Shown: piece by piece, positions 1-21,000 of the stretch
Layout of the letters: each line of letters begins with the position of its first letter
Numbering within the stretch: position 1 is the stretch's first letter
DNA from: Paragorgia papillata
Taxonomy: Eukaryota; Cnidaria; Anthozoa; Scleralcyonacea; Coralliidae
Reading direction: 5' to 3'
Length of the DNA stretch: 64,000 nucleotides
NCBI GenBank assembly: GCA_035771165.1
Contig: JAWNZC010000421.1
Location: 3,098,501-3,162,500, forward strand
Made by a program: the position numbers and the translations under genes
The notes under the pieces: generated by a model
The model's input: the letters and a program-made list of their open reading frames with translations, nothing else
Database searches by the model: none
What the model was told of the DNA's origin: nothing

Positions 1-3000
1 CACCAGACTTGCGAGTTTGTATCTCAAAACCATAATTTATCTGAATGTGGTATATATACATACTTTGAAATAGCGAACTTTTTCAATTGAATACTACGTA
101 ATACAAGTACTAGCGTCAAAAATCGAAATGCTGAAACAGTTGAATAAGATAAAAGCAGCTTGCATTCTTGCAAATGCACAATGACAGCTTCAGCCTGCAA
201 CAGCAACACTATACTGAAATGATAAATATTTCATTGTTTTCTAGAACAAATCGTGGTCATGTAATAAACCCTCAAAACACTTTCGAATTGTTTACAAATC
301 GCCGCTGGGTTTGACAAGAATATAGAAAGACGAGTCATCGAATATGAGACTTGATATTCGATCAAAAGTGATGCCCATCAAAATTGTGTGATTGTGTGAC
401 CGTGACGCTTTTCGATTTTTTGAAGAATAGGAAATTTATCTTTAAACTTTGACTTGGATTAAAAAAACTGACAAATATTTCATGCGAGATACAAACAATT
501 TCCTGCGAACAACTTTTACAAAAAATTTCCTGGCAGCGGCGCTGCCGGCGCTGCCGGACATTTTCCAGCACTGCATTTCGCTGTGAATTGCTTAAACCAG
601 AACGCGCCAGCCCACTTCCATGAATACGTATATAAAAAAATTACCTCGCTACTCGAAACAAGTAACTCTTAATGGCAGAAATATTTAGTTTTTGTGCCAG
701 AACATTCAATTCGTATTCCTAAACATTGCCAAAAAATATGCATATATCTTTACATTTTGACTTGTTTGGCAATAAACTTCTAGAACATATCTACTGCAGA
801 AATAACCAGATTAGGATGGCATATTTTATGGCGTATATTAATTATTGCGAAACTTGTCAATTAAGATTTCATTAAAGCTTATTTACTTGTGGAAATAAAA
901 GGAAAAACTTAATTAACATAAGTTATTTTTGAAACACAATTGAATTAAAAAAATATCTTGAACATGACAACATTAAAAGACAGTTGATAAGTAGCTGGGT
1001 GAAGATGTTTTAAAAGTTATGAAGGCTGTGCTGTAAAGAAATATATTTTGTTGCACTTTTAGGATATTATTCCGTTGCGGCTCTGATTAGAATTATCAGC
1101 AGCAGCAACGTCGAATTTACTACGTAATGCAAATGTTTCCAATTTTATATCCCAGCACTGACTTTTTGGAAAATCAAAAAATCTGACTGTTTTACTTTAA
1201 AAAAAATCTTAATTTTTTAAGCAGATAGTACATTTGCTCAATGATTTTCAATAATCTAGGGTCAAGCTAAATCGTTTTCTGTATACTTGCCCCAGAACAT
1301 TAAATTCTTAGGCTTCGTACTTGTAAATATTACCAAAAAGTATGAATTTTGTTACGTTTTTATGACCTATTGACTCGACTACTTTCATTTAATTTTCATC
1401 AGTGTATTAATTATTGCGGAAACAACAAAAATAAGCTTAAGTAAACATAAATTATTTATTACAAGATTTGACAAGTGTCAACTAACGATTTCATTACAGC
1501 TTATTTACTTATGGAAGCAGGACTCATGTTAGATAATATTACACATTATTATATACTAATACTGAATTAAATATACTATACTATTATACTGCATATATGT
1601 ACTATATTCATTAAGATTGATGGCGGTATTTGACACACCATCTTCATGAAAGTTACGGTAAATATTGCGTAGAAACGTCTATATCGAGACTCAACCGAAA
1701 CCAGCACTGTATAGTTTTGAAAAATGCAGTTCTTGCAATTGCTTTGTAACTTCGAAATACCGCGCCAAACGCTAGACCCATAGAAATTACATTTTTTTTG
1801 CAACTCTTTCTTTTTTAGTTTTAATAGATCGCAAGAAGATTTTCTTTCAAGTATTCAGCTTGTAAATTCTTCTACATTAATTTTATCAGTAGATTATTTG
1901 TTGCCACTTTTGATTCGCCGATCCCGCTTCATAGGAATGGCCTCTTATTTAATTCTTCGACTTCTGTTTTGACGAGTCCAAGTATTGACTAGAGCGAGCA
2001 CAGAGTTCTCAATAGTGACTTTATTTATTCAGGGTATAACATCTGACAGTCTTTTGATACTGATAACACTATGGCATTCATCCTTTGATGGAACTAGTTG
2101 GTGTAGAATTAACTGCATGGGGGAACTATGGTGTTGATTTTGCGGAGGGAGGAAACCCGGGGAAACCTGCTGAAATACAGAGTTGGAAAAAGTATTCAAC
2201 CTTCCTCCGGATGGATTTTTAAGTTAGATAACCTTGACTTCCTCAAAATATATAGCGAGAATTTTGTGTTTTACAACGTTCATAAATACTGCGTGACTTT
2301 TACAGTACCTTGGTTTTCTAGGTTTTCCTAAGTAAGCTTTGGCATGCTACAATAGCTACTAATAACTGACCGCTGCTGACTGATAGCCTGCCAACTACCC
2401 TCGACTGCTGCGAAGATACAGACATCATAGCAGACATCAGCGTACATGTCTCACACATGTAACTGCTACCACTGCCAGTGCTGCATAATTGTTGGTTAGC
2501 CAATGTTTTGCTGCAAATCACATTTCTTCTCGACACCTTGCTTGATCAATTGTAACTTTCTCAGATTACCGAATGTGTTGTTTCACGTGTTTTCACTTTA
2601 AACCTTCCTCACTAAAGTAAACCTTCCTCCGGGTGGTACCCGCATACCCGCAGCTTTTTTCCAACTCTGCTGAAATACCCTCGAGGCACAGGCGAGAAGC
2701 AACAACTTTACTCACTTGAAGCTAAGGTGCTGACCCCATCCAAATACTATAACCCCATTCAACCCGGTTTAACTTGAGCAGTGAAAGCAGCGCGCTAATA
2801 GTTTGTGCCACCCATGTCTCCACAACACTGATCTATACTACTAAATATTTTAAACACTTACTTTAGACATTTTAAATATATTTTAATCCACTGTAGGCCC
2901 TTGAAGTTGTCTTCAGGCTATATTGGGTTTGTACAATAAAGTACACACACGTGTGCATCGGGTGATTAAAATTGAAAACTAATTGTTCTCAGCTTCACAA

Positions 3001-3237
3001 CGCTAATCAATCATGTGACACTCGTGTGAAGAACTCTTCTAAATATTTATTTTCCGGTTCTCCTCGTTGCCGCCAAAGCTAATTTCAAAACCGAAGTCCT
3101 TTGTGATTAAGCTGATAAACTATTGGGCTATGGGTTTATTAATTAATTATGTATACATGAAATTAATAAAGATAAGATTATAGGATAAAACCTGCAGATT
3201 GATTTTGGGTTAAGCGTTTAAGAACATTGATTTTGAT
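1..3237. other. intergenic, no gene recognised
   Basis: AT-rich sequence with only short unsupported ORFs and no exon that I could link to a protein family. A 17-base motif (AACCTTCCTCCGGRTGG) occurs twice, near 2198 and 2620, with a shared neighbouring segment (GAGTTGGAAAAA and its complement), so an old repeat lies around 2130-2700. Confidence 0.5.
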
Positions 3238-3517
3238 CATAGTCAATCGAGATATGGTCTGGAAACTCGGCTAAAGTTTTTGTTCGCCTTTATGCAGTTT
3301 TGTGCACGGTCACTGAACACATTGTATTTTAGTATTATGAACGAATTGTCCAATAGCAACGTTTCAGTTCAATCACTCAACCGTGCTATTTAAATATTAA
3401 TAAACCTAAAACAAAGGATGTGCACGGTGTAAGGTACGCGGTTCAACATAAAATCCCAGCTCATTATAGGCGCTTTGAGGTTTGCCGAGTTTCCAGACCA
3501 TATATCGATTGACTATG
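3238..3517. mobile_element. MITE copy A (280 bp)
   Basis: The termini are inverted repeats of about 35 bp. The left end starts CATAGTCAATCGAGATATGG and the right end is nearly its reverse complement, finishing CGATTGACTATG. The 7 bases TTTTGAT lie directly on both sides, as expected for a target-site duplication. There is no ORF, so it is non-autonomous. It is a near-identical relative of the copy at 4250-4567. Confidence 0.8.
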
Positions 3518-4249
3518 TTTTGATTCCGCGGATTAGCGATCAAGATTTCATGACGTATTCATAAACTTTATTCATCTGTCATCATCTTAAAGACTCTGTA
3601 GTGTATTTTCAGTCTGTGTTTACGAAATATATAAACATACGACTATATACGAAATAGCTCTTTAGCCAGTTCCATTTCAAGCTCTGAAGCACAACGCTTT
3701 GATAAACTAGTCTTCAATAAGAGCTAATCGGAATATCAAACACTATTGTCTTCTTGCATGTTTGGCAAAGTAAATGGAATTTGTAAACATCTGTTTTTCT
3801 TTTCCAAGTGCAATTGCTCAAACTGTTTGTTACACCTTTCCTTTCCCAAATAGCTTGAATAGAGCGATATGACAATTTAATTGTTGCTTCTTCATTCATG
3901 CCAAATTAGCATTCTTTTTTTATAAAGAAAGACAGCTTACCGTCGTCGTGCAGCTGTCGTTGTTCCCACCATGAGTTGTCTTTGTTTTATCACTATGCTA
4001 TCTTTTGGCAGCAAATATAAAAGAAATTTCATTGTACTCATGTCTGAATGCTTCTTCCTAGGACAGCGCGCTAGATGCGGTGGTTTATATGTATTTATAT
4101 ATTCTTACACACTCTTTTTTTCAATTGAAATCAATATAAATAGTAATATTTAAATTTATTTTTTGCTTTATATATGATTAAGGATATCAATTTTTATTTA
4201 TTTATTTATTTAGTTAGTGTTTTTTCCCTTTTTAAATCGTCATTCAACT
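3518..4249. other. spacer between the two MITE copies
   Basis: No gene recognised. AT-rich, with a short ATTT-type run around 4195-4215. Confidence 0.4.
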
Positions 4250-4567
4250 CATAGTCAATCTAGATATGGTCTGGAAACACAGCTAAAGTCTTTGGTCTAT
4301 CTTTTTGTTCGCCTTTATGCATTTTTGTGCGCCTTTATGCATTTTTGTGCACGGTGCGCGGTCCCTGAACACATTGTATTTTAGTATTATGAACGAATTG
4401 TCTAATAGCAACGTTTCAGTTCAATCACTCAACCGTGCTATTTAAATATTAATAAACCTAAAACAAAGGATGTGCACGGTGTAAGGTACGGTTCAACATA
4501 AAATCCCAGCTCATTATAGGCGCTTTGACGTTTGCCGAGTTTCCAGACCATATATCGATTGACTATG
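4250..4567. mobile_element. MITE copy B (318 bp)
   Basis: Second copy of the family at 3238-3517, with the same inverted termini (CATAGTCAATC at left, GATTGACTATG at right). It is flanked on both sides by TTCAACT, a different 7-base duplication from copy A. It is longer because of a short internal duplication of a segment reading GCGCCTTTATGCATTTTTGT. No coding capacity. Confidence 0.8.
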
Positions 4568-7000
4568 TTCAACTACGTGATAATAGGGTAGCAATTCTTG
4601 TTTGCACTCCTGATTTCTTCACATAGAAATTACTAAAATTGTTTATCTATATATATGTATCATCAGACCATAATTTTTTTTTTGAGTCCGTTGTCTCAGA
4701 TTGCGAACTGCTATATATATATATATACTCACACTGCAAAACCTCAAGATAAATTCTTTTAGTTTTAAGGTATTTTGTCGTGTTTTAAATGCAGTATAAT
4801 ATTGTTAATACTTAATATTACCTTGCAGACGAGACAAGAACATTTTAAAATATAATTATCCTTTTTTTTAAACATTTTTTTTTTTTGAAAAAAAAGTTTT
4901 CATTGTGCCAGTTCATTGAAAGATGGCGCACAGCGGTATTGAAACTTTCCGAGCTCCGCGTCAATGCATGCTCTTGCTTTATAGTTTCGTCCGCATGGTG
5001 CTCATCATTTTGTGTTTAGTTAATTTCTGTTTTAGTGTAACGTGAGAATTTATTTTCATTTTCCTAATTTTTCTTCAAAACAAATCTTTCATCTAATTCG
5101 TCCGCCGTACGGTTAGTCGACGCAGAATGAAGCCAGACACCGCCGCGCCCTGCATGCCTAAATCTTTACAGTTTATCAAACCAGACTGCAAACGAACAAA
5201 ATATAGCGTAAAAATATTAAGATATATACTAGCTCGGATATGGGCAGCCTTCAGTAGTGGAGGCCCACCCTGCCTTAGAATACTAAAAAGCTGACAAGAC
5301 ATATTTACAGTCATCCATAAAGTATGTTTTTCAAGTACATTTTTCCTTACAAAAAAGTATGTGGAGGCCCCCTGGTTGTGGAGGCCCCTGGGCAACTGCC
5401 CGGATATGAAACTAAATGTGAAAATAGTTTTAGTCGTGTTATTCAGAAAAATATCTGAGTTACAATGGGGAACCGACTATCCCGTATATCTGCATGATGG
5501 CCGACGAGACGCTCAAACCCAGCTCGAGCTACTGGGGGCTCAGTCCTGCAGACTACAATAGCTGGTCTAGTTTAGTTCGTTTTAGGACTTTCTTACTATA
5601 GTATTCAGAGGCGTAGATATAGCTGTAGTATAGAACCGATACGGTGTAAAGTGTTATGCTGGTCACTGCCTTCATAATCCCGTCATCTGTAATTCATTGA
5701 CCATCGAGGGGCAATATACTGGTTTAACAGCGCCTATAACGTTCTTCAAAAAGCTGTTGAAAACGTTCCGATTTAATGCCTGCAATTGAGACGACATTTG
5801 AACTGTTATAAGCTCACAAAATGAAGTACCGAGCTAGGCTCACCAAGGATTATAACTGATTTACATCGCTGGCTCTTTAACAGCAGCAGTTCTTAAACCA
5901 AGTGACTTAAAAGTAGAGATACTTAACCTTTAATACCAACACTTGTAACGGCAGTCAATTAATAACCCAACCTATAGAACCATAAGAAGGCCAATATTCT
6001 TTCGTCTGTAAAGACAACCTTTTTTGAAAAGTGTTTAAAACTTTGGTTATTGCTGACTCCTGTATTTGGAACGGATCCATTTGTCGGGGAACCCAACGCC
6101 TTATATATTTTTAATTTGCCATTAATTCATTCCGCAAGGTTTTACTCTCTTGATTAAATACTTGTTCAAATAATGATCGTAAAATATATACCGCTCCAGC
6201 AAATTGTTCTTCTATGAAGTGCACTTTATAAATCTATAGCATTTTCACTTACCAATTTATAAAAGTTTTCTTTTCAGTTCAAGTTTTCTGCTCGTATATA
6301 TAGCCACCGATTTGCGCGTCAGTTTATCGATTAGACTGACCTGATAACAAACATCTGTGCGCTGTGCTTCAAAATGATTGACCCACGCTCTTTCAGCTGT
6401 AGTTTGTCAACTGCAGTGCAGATTGTGCGTCGGTTCCTTTTCTGAAGCAAACATGCGGGCAGGTGTACGACTATATTGAGCTAAAATCAATTTTTAGACA
6501 TACGTCATTCAAATCTGATTAAATCTTTATCTTCTTTTGTTCCAGTCTATAAACTCAAACTTAATGAACATTTCATTTCATTAACCACTCTCGTATAATT
6601 TGTTTCGCAACTGCAAAGTGATTGGCTGGCAAATGACCATTAGCAAAACCCATGCAATTACAGTACTGACAAGAAAATAGAATTGCGTTTACTTTATAAC
6701 AAAGCGTTATTTTCTGTCGACGTATTTCTTTTCGTCTTAATGCATTCTGCATTTTGCCTGAAGCATACCTAGATCTCTACCTCGCCACGCAATTGGCCTC
6801 TGCGTCTACAGATAAGCCTCTTCTTCAAAATCTACAATTTTGAAAAAAATAAATAAATCTGCTTTGATTTACAGAAACAATGCATGGGAAAACTTTTAGG
6901 TATTATAATTGTATTTGATATTAATAGTGCGTGTGTCAGTGCCATATTAAAACATCTGGATATAGGCCGTGCATAAAACCTAGGTAAATGTATAGTAAAG
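4568..7000. other. intergenic, no gene recognised
   Basis: No convincing exon on either strand. The longest open frame (about 100 codons, minus strand, 5093-5395) has no domain, no splice context and no family resemblance that I can see. Confidence 0.45.
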
Positions 7001-7009
7001 CTTTTCCAG

Positions 7010-7225
7010 TCATGGCAGAATCTGGCTCTCAGTTCTCTCCTTCGCAGAGGTTCCGTAAGAATTCTGAGGCTGAGAAGAAACGGTTTCTTCCTCAGCTCAG
7101 CCTCAGAATCTTCACGGAAACCTCTGCAGAGGAGAGAGGGCTCTCAGTGAGCTGCGAGTTTGCATCTAATTAAAAATAACTCACAGCCAAAAACAAAATA
7201 AGCGCTGTGAGCTATTTTTAATCAG
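7010..7225. repeat. two adjacent imperfect palindromes
   Basis: At 7025-7140, GCAGAGGTTCCGTAAGAATT and its downstream reverse-complement partner flank a short loop, giving a hairpin of about 50-bp arms. A second hairpin, with arms ATTAAAAATAACTCACAGC and GCTGTGAGCTATTTTTAAT, lies at 7168-7222. Both look like remnants of fold-back DNA elements. Confidence 0.6.
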
Positions 7226-7586
7226 ACTGAAAACAATGCTCATGCACAGCGAGCTGCCATGGCTGGAAAAAGCGCTTAACCCTTTCCTGTATGACTTTCT
7301 AAGACGTCTCTCTTCGACAAGTAAAATCGTCTGGCGTTAGACAAAGTAAAATAAAAAGAGGTTGCTCCACTACAACAACGCGCAAGGAAGTGTTAAGCTA
7401 TACAATACTAAGAGAGCTCGTTGAAATATAACTGAGGTGTCCAAGTCTGACAATGTTTTTCGGTTTAATCCAACAACAGCACTCGAAAACGAAGTCGCCG
7501 TCACAGCAATATCCCGCGGTCGCCATGTGTGATGTAGCCACAGGAGGACTTCTCGTCCAATCAGAAGGCTAGAAAAACGGGCTAAT

Positions 7587-7592
7587 TATATA

Positions 7593-7683
<91 letters not shown>
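7587..7683. repeat. (TA)n microsatellite
   Basis: About 95 bp of almost uninterrupted TA dinucleotides. Confidence 0.95.
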
Positions 7684-7687
<4 letters not shown>

Positions 7688-7895
7688 ATAGCTTCGTCAT
7701 CTCATCACTGCAGGCAGCCATATTGTACTAAAAATTATGTTTAGTTTAGATCAGATCTCTATGAACTTATTATTTCAGCCAGTAGTTCCACAACTCTTTC
7801 TTTTTAATAAATATTTTCTATCTTGCTGTGCTAGCTGTCGTAAATTGTTAAACAACCGTAAGATTGTGAGCGTAAACAACCTTGGTCTGCCATCT

Positions 7896-7985
7896 GAGTT
7901 CCAGTGGCTCAATGGTTAGAGCGTCTTGCTAGCATTCGGAAGATTGGTGGGTTTGAGTCTCGTCTGGAGTTCAGAGATTTTCTGA
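7896..7985 (+). mobile_element. tRNA-derived SINE, family A, fragment
   Basis: Contains a tRNA-like A box (TGGCTCAATGGTTAGAGCG) and, about 35 bp on, a degenerate B box (GGGTTTGAGTCTC). Related pieces occur at 36300-36365, 44878-44955 (minus), 52612-52700 and, as a tandem array, 62164-62715. The copy lacks the cloverleaf pairing needed for a functional tRNA gene. Confidence 0.65.
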
Positions 7986-8177
7986 CTATTAACATCTAGC
8001 GACAGCTTGTACAACAAAAATATATTCGACATAGAGACAAAATTTCATAAATGTAAGATATCTAACTCGACAAAGTCACTATATAATCATCCTTTTTTCC
8101 CATGCCTTATATTCATTGCAGGAAGTGCTAACATTTTGTTATCACGCCGGGAAAGCATTCTCTCCATACGTCAACGT

Positions 8178-15340
<7,163 letters not shown>

Positions 15341-15614
15341 CTTGGTATAAATATTTAATTTGTTTCCTGTCGGCGGGGAAAAATGCCGATGATTTTTAGT
15401 TCACTGATAAAAACACATAATAAGCCTAGCTAAGTTGAAAAAAATGTGTCGCGTAAATGTATGGTGATGTAAAAATAATGATTTGGCGCTTTTCCTCTTC
15501 ATAATGTAGAGTGTCTAGCGCGCGATGATTTTATTGCGCGACGCGTCGCTATAAATAACTTGGCGCGCCAGGAGACTAAAACCCAGTGAAGCTGCACCTT
15601 CGAACGATTCCGAG
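15341..15614. promoter_or_regulatory. divergent promoter of the M13 peptidase gene and HINT1
   Basis: Only 274 bp separate the two start codons, so both promoters must lie here or overlap the first exons. The stretch next to HINT1 is locally CpG-rich (GCGCGC, ACGCGTCGC, GGCGCGCC). It holds a TATAAATA at 15550-15557, about 60 bp before the HINT1 start codon and in the right orientation for that gene. Confidence 0.6.
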
Positions 15615-17615
<2,001 letters not shown>

Positions 17616-17831
17616 GGTGAGGAAAGTGAGAATGTTTCTAAAAAGTCTTTGGACATGCTAATCACACTCATTTCTTTTAGGTTGAAGCAAGGGACGCAGT
17701 TATAGAATGGACAACTGGAAGAATATGAAGCTTTAAAACTGACATCTCTTTCAAAAGAGCCAACTCTTTATTTTCATTTTTCCAGACTTAAAGTCATTAT
17801 TTTTTCTCACTAAGTGTAACCATCAATGAAT

Positions 17832-17837
17832 AATAAA
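17832..17837 (+). terminator. polyadenylation signal of HINT1
   Basis: AATAAA about 215 bp after the stop codon. It is the first canonical signal downstream. Confidence 0.6.
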
Positions 17838-18096
17838 TTCTTTAATTAATACCTTGTAAATTATATTTACTGTACATGAACTTGAATTTTACAGTAAGTG
17901 CAAAATATCAACAGTGTTTTATGCTATACAATTGATGCTATACAATTGTTTTCAATATGGGATGAGAAACAACTGACAATTGCACATTGTAAGAACTAAA
18001 GTGTTCCTTGGGTCTTTGCACTATCTAATGGTAATTTTTATCACTGCTGGATACTTCCTCTAGTATGCCTAACTCTTTATCTATTTGTGGTATGTG

Positions 18097-21000
18097 TTAA
18101 CCTGCACATGTTAAAATATCTAATGTCTTATTACTGTCACATTCAGATTTCTTTAATGCATCAAATATTTTTTCTTCTTGGAAGCCAAGTTCTTTAAATT
18201 GGGTTATGAGATTCAGGAACTTTATAGCCTGTTGAAAAACAAAAACAGACAAATTTGTGAGCATACTGTACATGTACAGTACTGTGATAAGCTGATAGCA
18301 TAATACATGTATTATGATAAAAATCAATGGCTACAGTAACTTCATTTGGAATTCCTGTTACACAGTACTGTATATTTAATATGTAGGCCTTTGCATTTCT
18401 CCTATTTTTATGGAAAAAATGAGTATCAAGTCACATTGTTATGTTTACCTTGGTTGTATCCTGGTCTGGGTCCTTGTCTTTTAAAACCATTTCAACCTGG
18501 TGCTCGGGGTAACCCAAATTGCACATGTCATTGACAGAAATAAGGAACACAACAACTTCATTCTCCTTGCAGCCTAAATTCTTTACAGCTCGAGCAACTC
18601 TTGGGGTAGGGAAGCCCATTGACGACACTTTCTTTACAAGCTCGCGTTCCTCAGAGGACATAGATGAACAGGGATCGGGAATGGTGAAAGAAACATTTGG
18701 TGTTGTTGGTGGTGAGATGGGTAGTAGAGGAGAAGAATAGCGTTTCAGAAGTTTTTCATCCTATATAAATATCAAGAGTAAAAAAAAGCAAGTCAAGTAC
18801 AGTATTGAATTTAGAGTTGGAACCAGGAGTCTTGTGTGTATTGTGATCCTAGATGGGTTAGAGTACCTTGTCTGGAAAGAACATTGATACACGTCTGAAA
18901 TACAGTGTTCAGTTAAAAAAAAGGCAGGCAAATTTGGATTTGCTTTATGTCATTACAAATAAATTAAGAAGGGATTGTGTTTTAAAATCACTTATTTAAA
19001 TTTATTTTTAACTTAAAATTTATTTAACCTTTTATTCTTTTACTTTTTTAAGTGTCAAGTGAAATTTTGTTTATGTGGCTAGTATGTAAGTCAAATTTTA
19101 AGTGGTCAACTTAATTATTGGTGCCAAGGGTTCTCTTTTTTATACGAGTATTAACCCTACTAGAGTTCTTCCCTTGATGAGTAAAATTGTCTGGCATTAG
19201 CCAGTGTAAAACACTAAAAGACCACCACAGTAGGGAAAGGGTTAATTTTATGTAAAGTAATGTGGTGTTTGAGTCAAAATAACAGAGGTCAGCACAATTA
19301 ATGGCTAGTTGTCAACTCATTACTGCCTGGGTTTACTAAAGGTCTCTCTTTTTGGTAATAATACTTACCACTGATACAAGTTTATGTATATTTTCATATC
19401 CCTGACTTTTAGCTTTTGTTTTTTTAACTGGTAATGGTGGTGGTACCTCAGTAAAAATAATAAAGAGGCCAGAGAGTAAAATCATTTGATATTAAAATCA
19501 TTTGGCAGTAGAGTCCGAGACTGATGCATAAGAGTAAAATCATCTTGCATTAGACAGAGTAAAATTATTTGGCATTAGATTAAAATTATGTGGCATTAGA
19601 CAGTAAAATTATGTGGCATTAGATTAAAATTATTTGGGATTACTGGTAGATTAAAATCATCTGATATTAGTACATTTAGTAGAGTAATTAAATGCTGATT
19701 TTGGCCAGTTCAGGAAGGAATGGGTTAAGGTTGATATGTGTACATCACTTACCATTGACACAGGTCTATTTGGTACACAGTCATATATAGGCTGACTTTT
19801 TTGTTTTTTAGGTGGTAAAGGTGGTGGTGCATCAGATGGGCCTGCAGTGTTTTTTAATGGTGCTAATTTGTTACGAGGTTTTGGTACTGGTCGTTTTTGT
19901 TTGGTAGATGGTAGAGCACCTCCATCACTGAGACCAGGAGGAACCATATTTGACTGCTCGTTCACAATACCCTCAGCTCCTCTTGGTGATGACCTTAGTG
20001 CAGGAACAGGTAGAACCCTCATTGCTCCAGGCATAGGAGGATTTCTATCAGTTTTTAATGGTGTATTACTTATAGAAGATACACTAGTATTTTGTTGTCG
20101 TGATATAGGAGTATTCATATTACTGACAGAAGGCTGATTATCAACCAGTGTTGTTGACAACCTAGCATTGTGTGGTGCAAAAGGATTAAGATCCTGTCTT
20201 GTATCCACTCCCGCATTGGTCACTGTATTTCCAGCTGGGTAACCATTTTGGGAATACTGAGGGGGGATGTTTAAGGATACAGATGGATTAACATGTGAAT
20301 TTGAAAATGTTACTTGACTTGGTACCCCACTTGTGGTAGTACCAGTTCCCATTGGATTAAATGGATTTCCTGATGTTACCACAGCTTGAGGGTCACTTGT
20401 GGTAGCTGTATTACCATCACTTGGTATTTGTGTGTTCTGTATACCGCCAGCTGGTGTGACTACAGAAGTTGCAGGAACATCACTTTGTATTTCTGGTTGT
20501 AAAACACTCTTCAGAGCATCCATATTGTTTATACTTTGTAGTTCAACCAGCTCAAATGGTGTATCGCTATCTCCTTCAAAGTCTTTATAGTTTATTGCTG
20601 CTTTGCTTTCTTTCTGGTTGTTTGTACCAGCTGAACTAACAGTTGTAGGCAGTAAGATATCTCCTCCACCCATATGAGCAATAACTGGTGTAGTTGGTTG
20701 TACTTTCAATAGCTCTTTAACTTTCTGGGCACTTAGTTCTTGCTCCTTGGCTCGCTTCTCATCTTCCACTTTTCTGATAACTTCTTCTTCCAAGCTAAAA
20801 TCATACTGGTAAAACATAAATGAAGTGTGAGCATACGTAACTGCCTAGGGTGAGATATTGGAATTAAAATATCTATAGTATTTCCCTCGATATTCAGGTA
20901 TTGGATTGACTGTAGCCTTCCTTATACAGTAGTATTGAGTGTCATTTTCAAGTGAACAAGTACAGTACAGTACATGTACTGGAAAATGTAAATCCACTAT

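Noticed and set aside
5093..5395. 100-codon minus ORF as a gene
   Set aside because: No domain, no splice context, no similarity I can recognise; composition like the surrounding non-coding DNA.
7896..7985. tRNA gene
   Set aside because: A and B boxes are present but acceptor and anticodon stems do not pair; several diverged copies exist, so it is a SINE.
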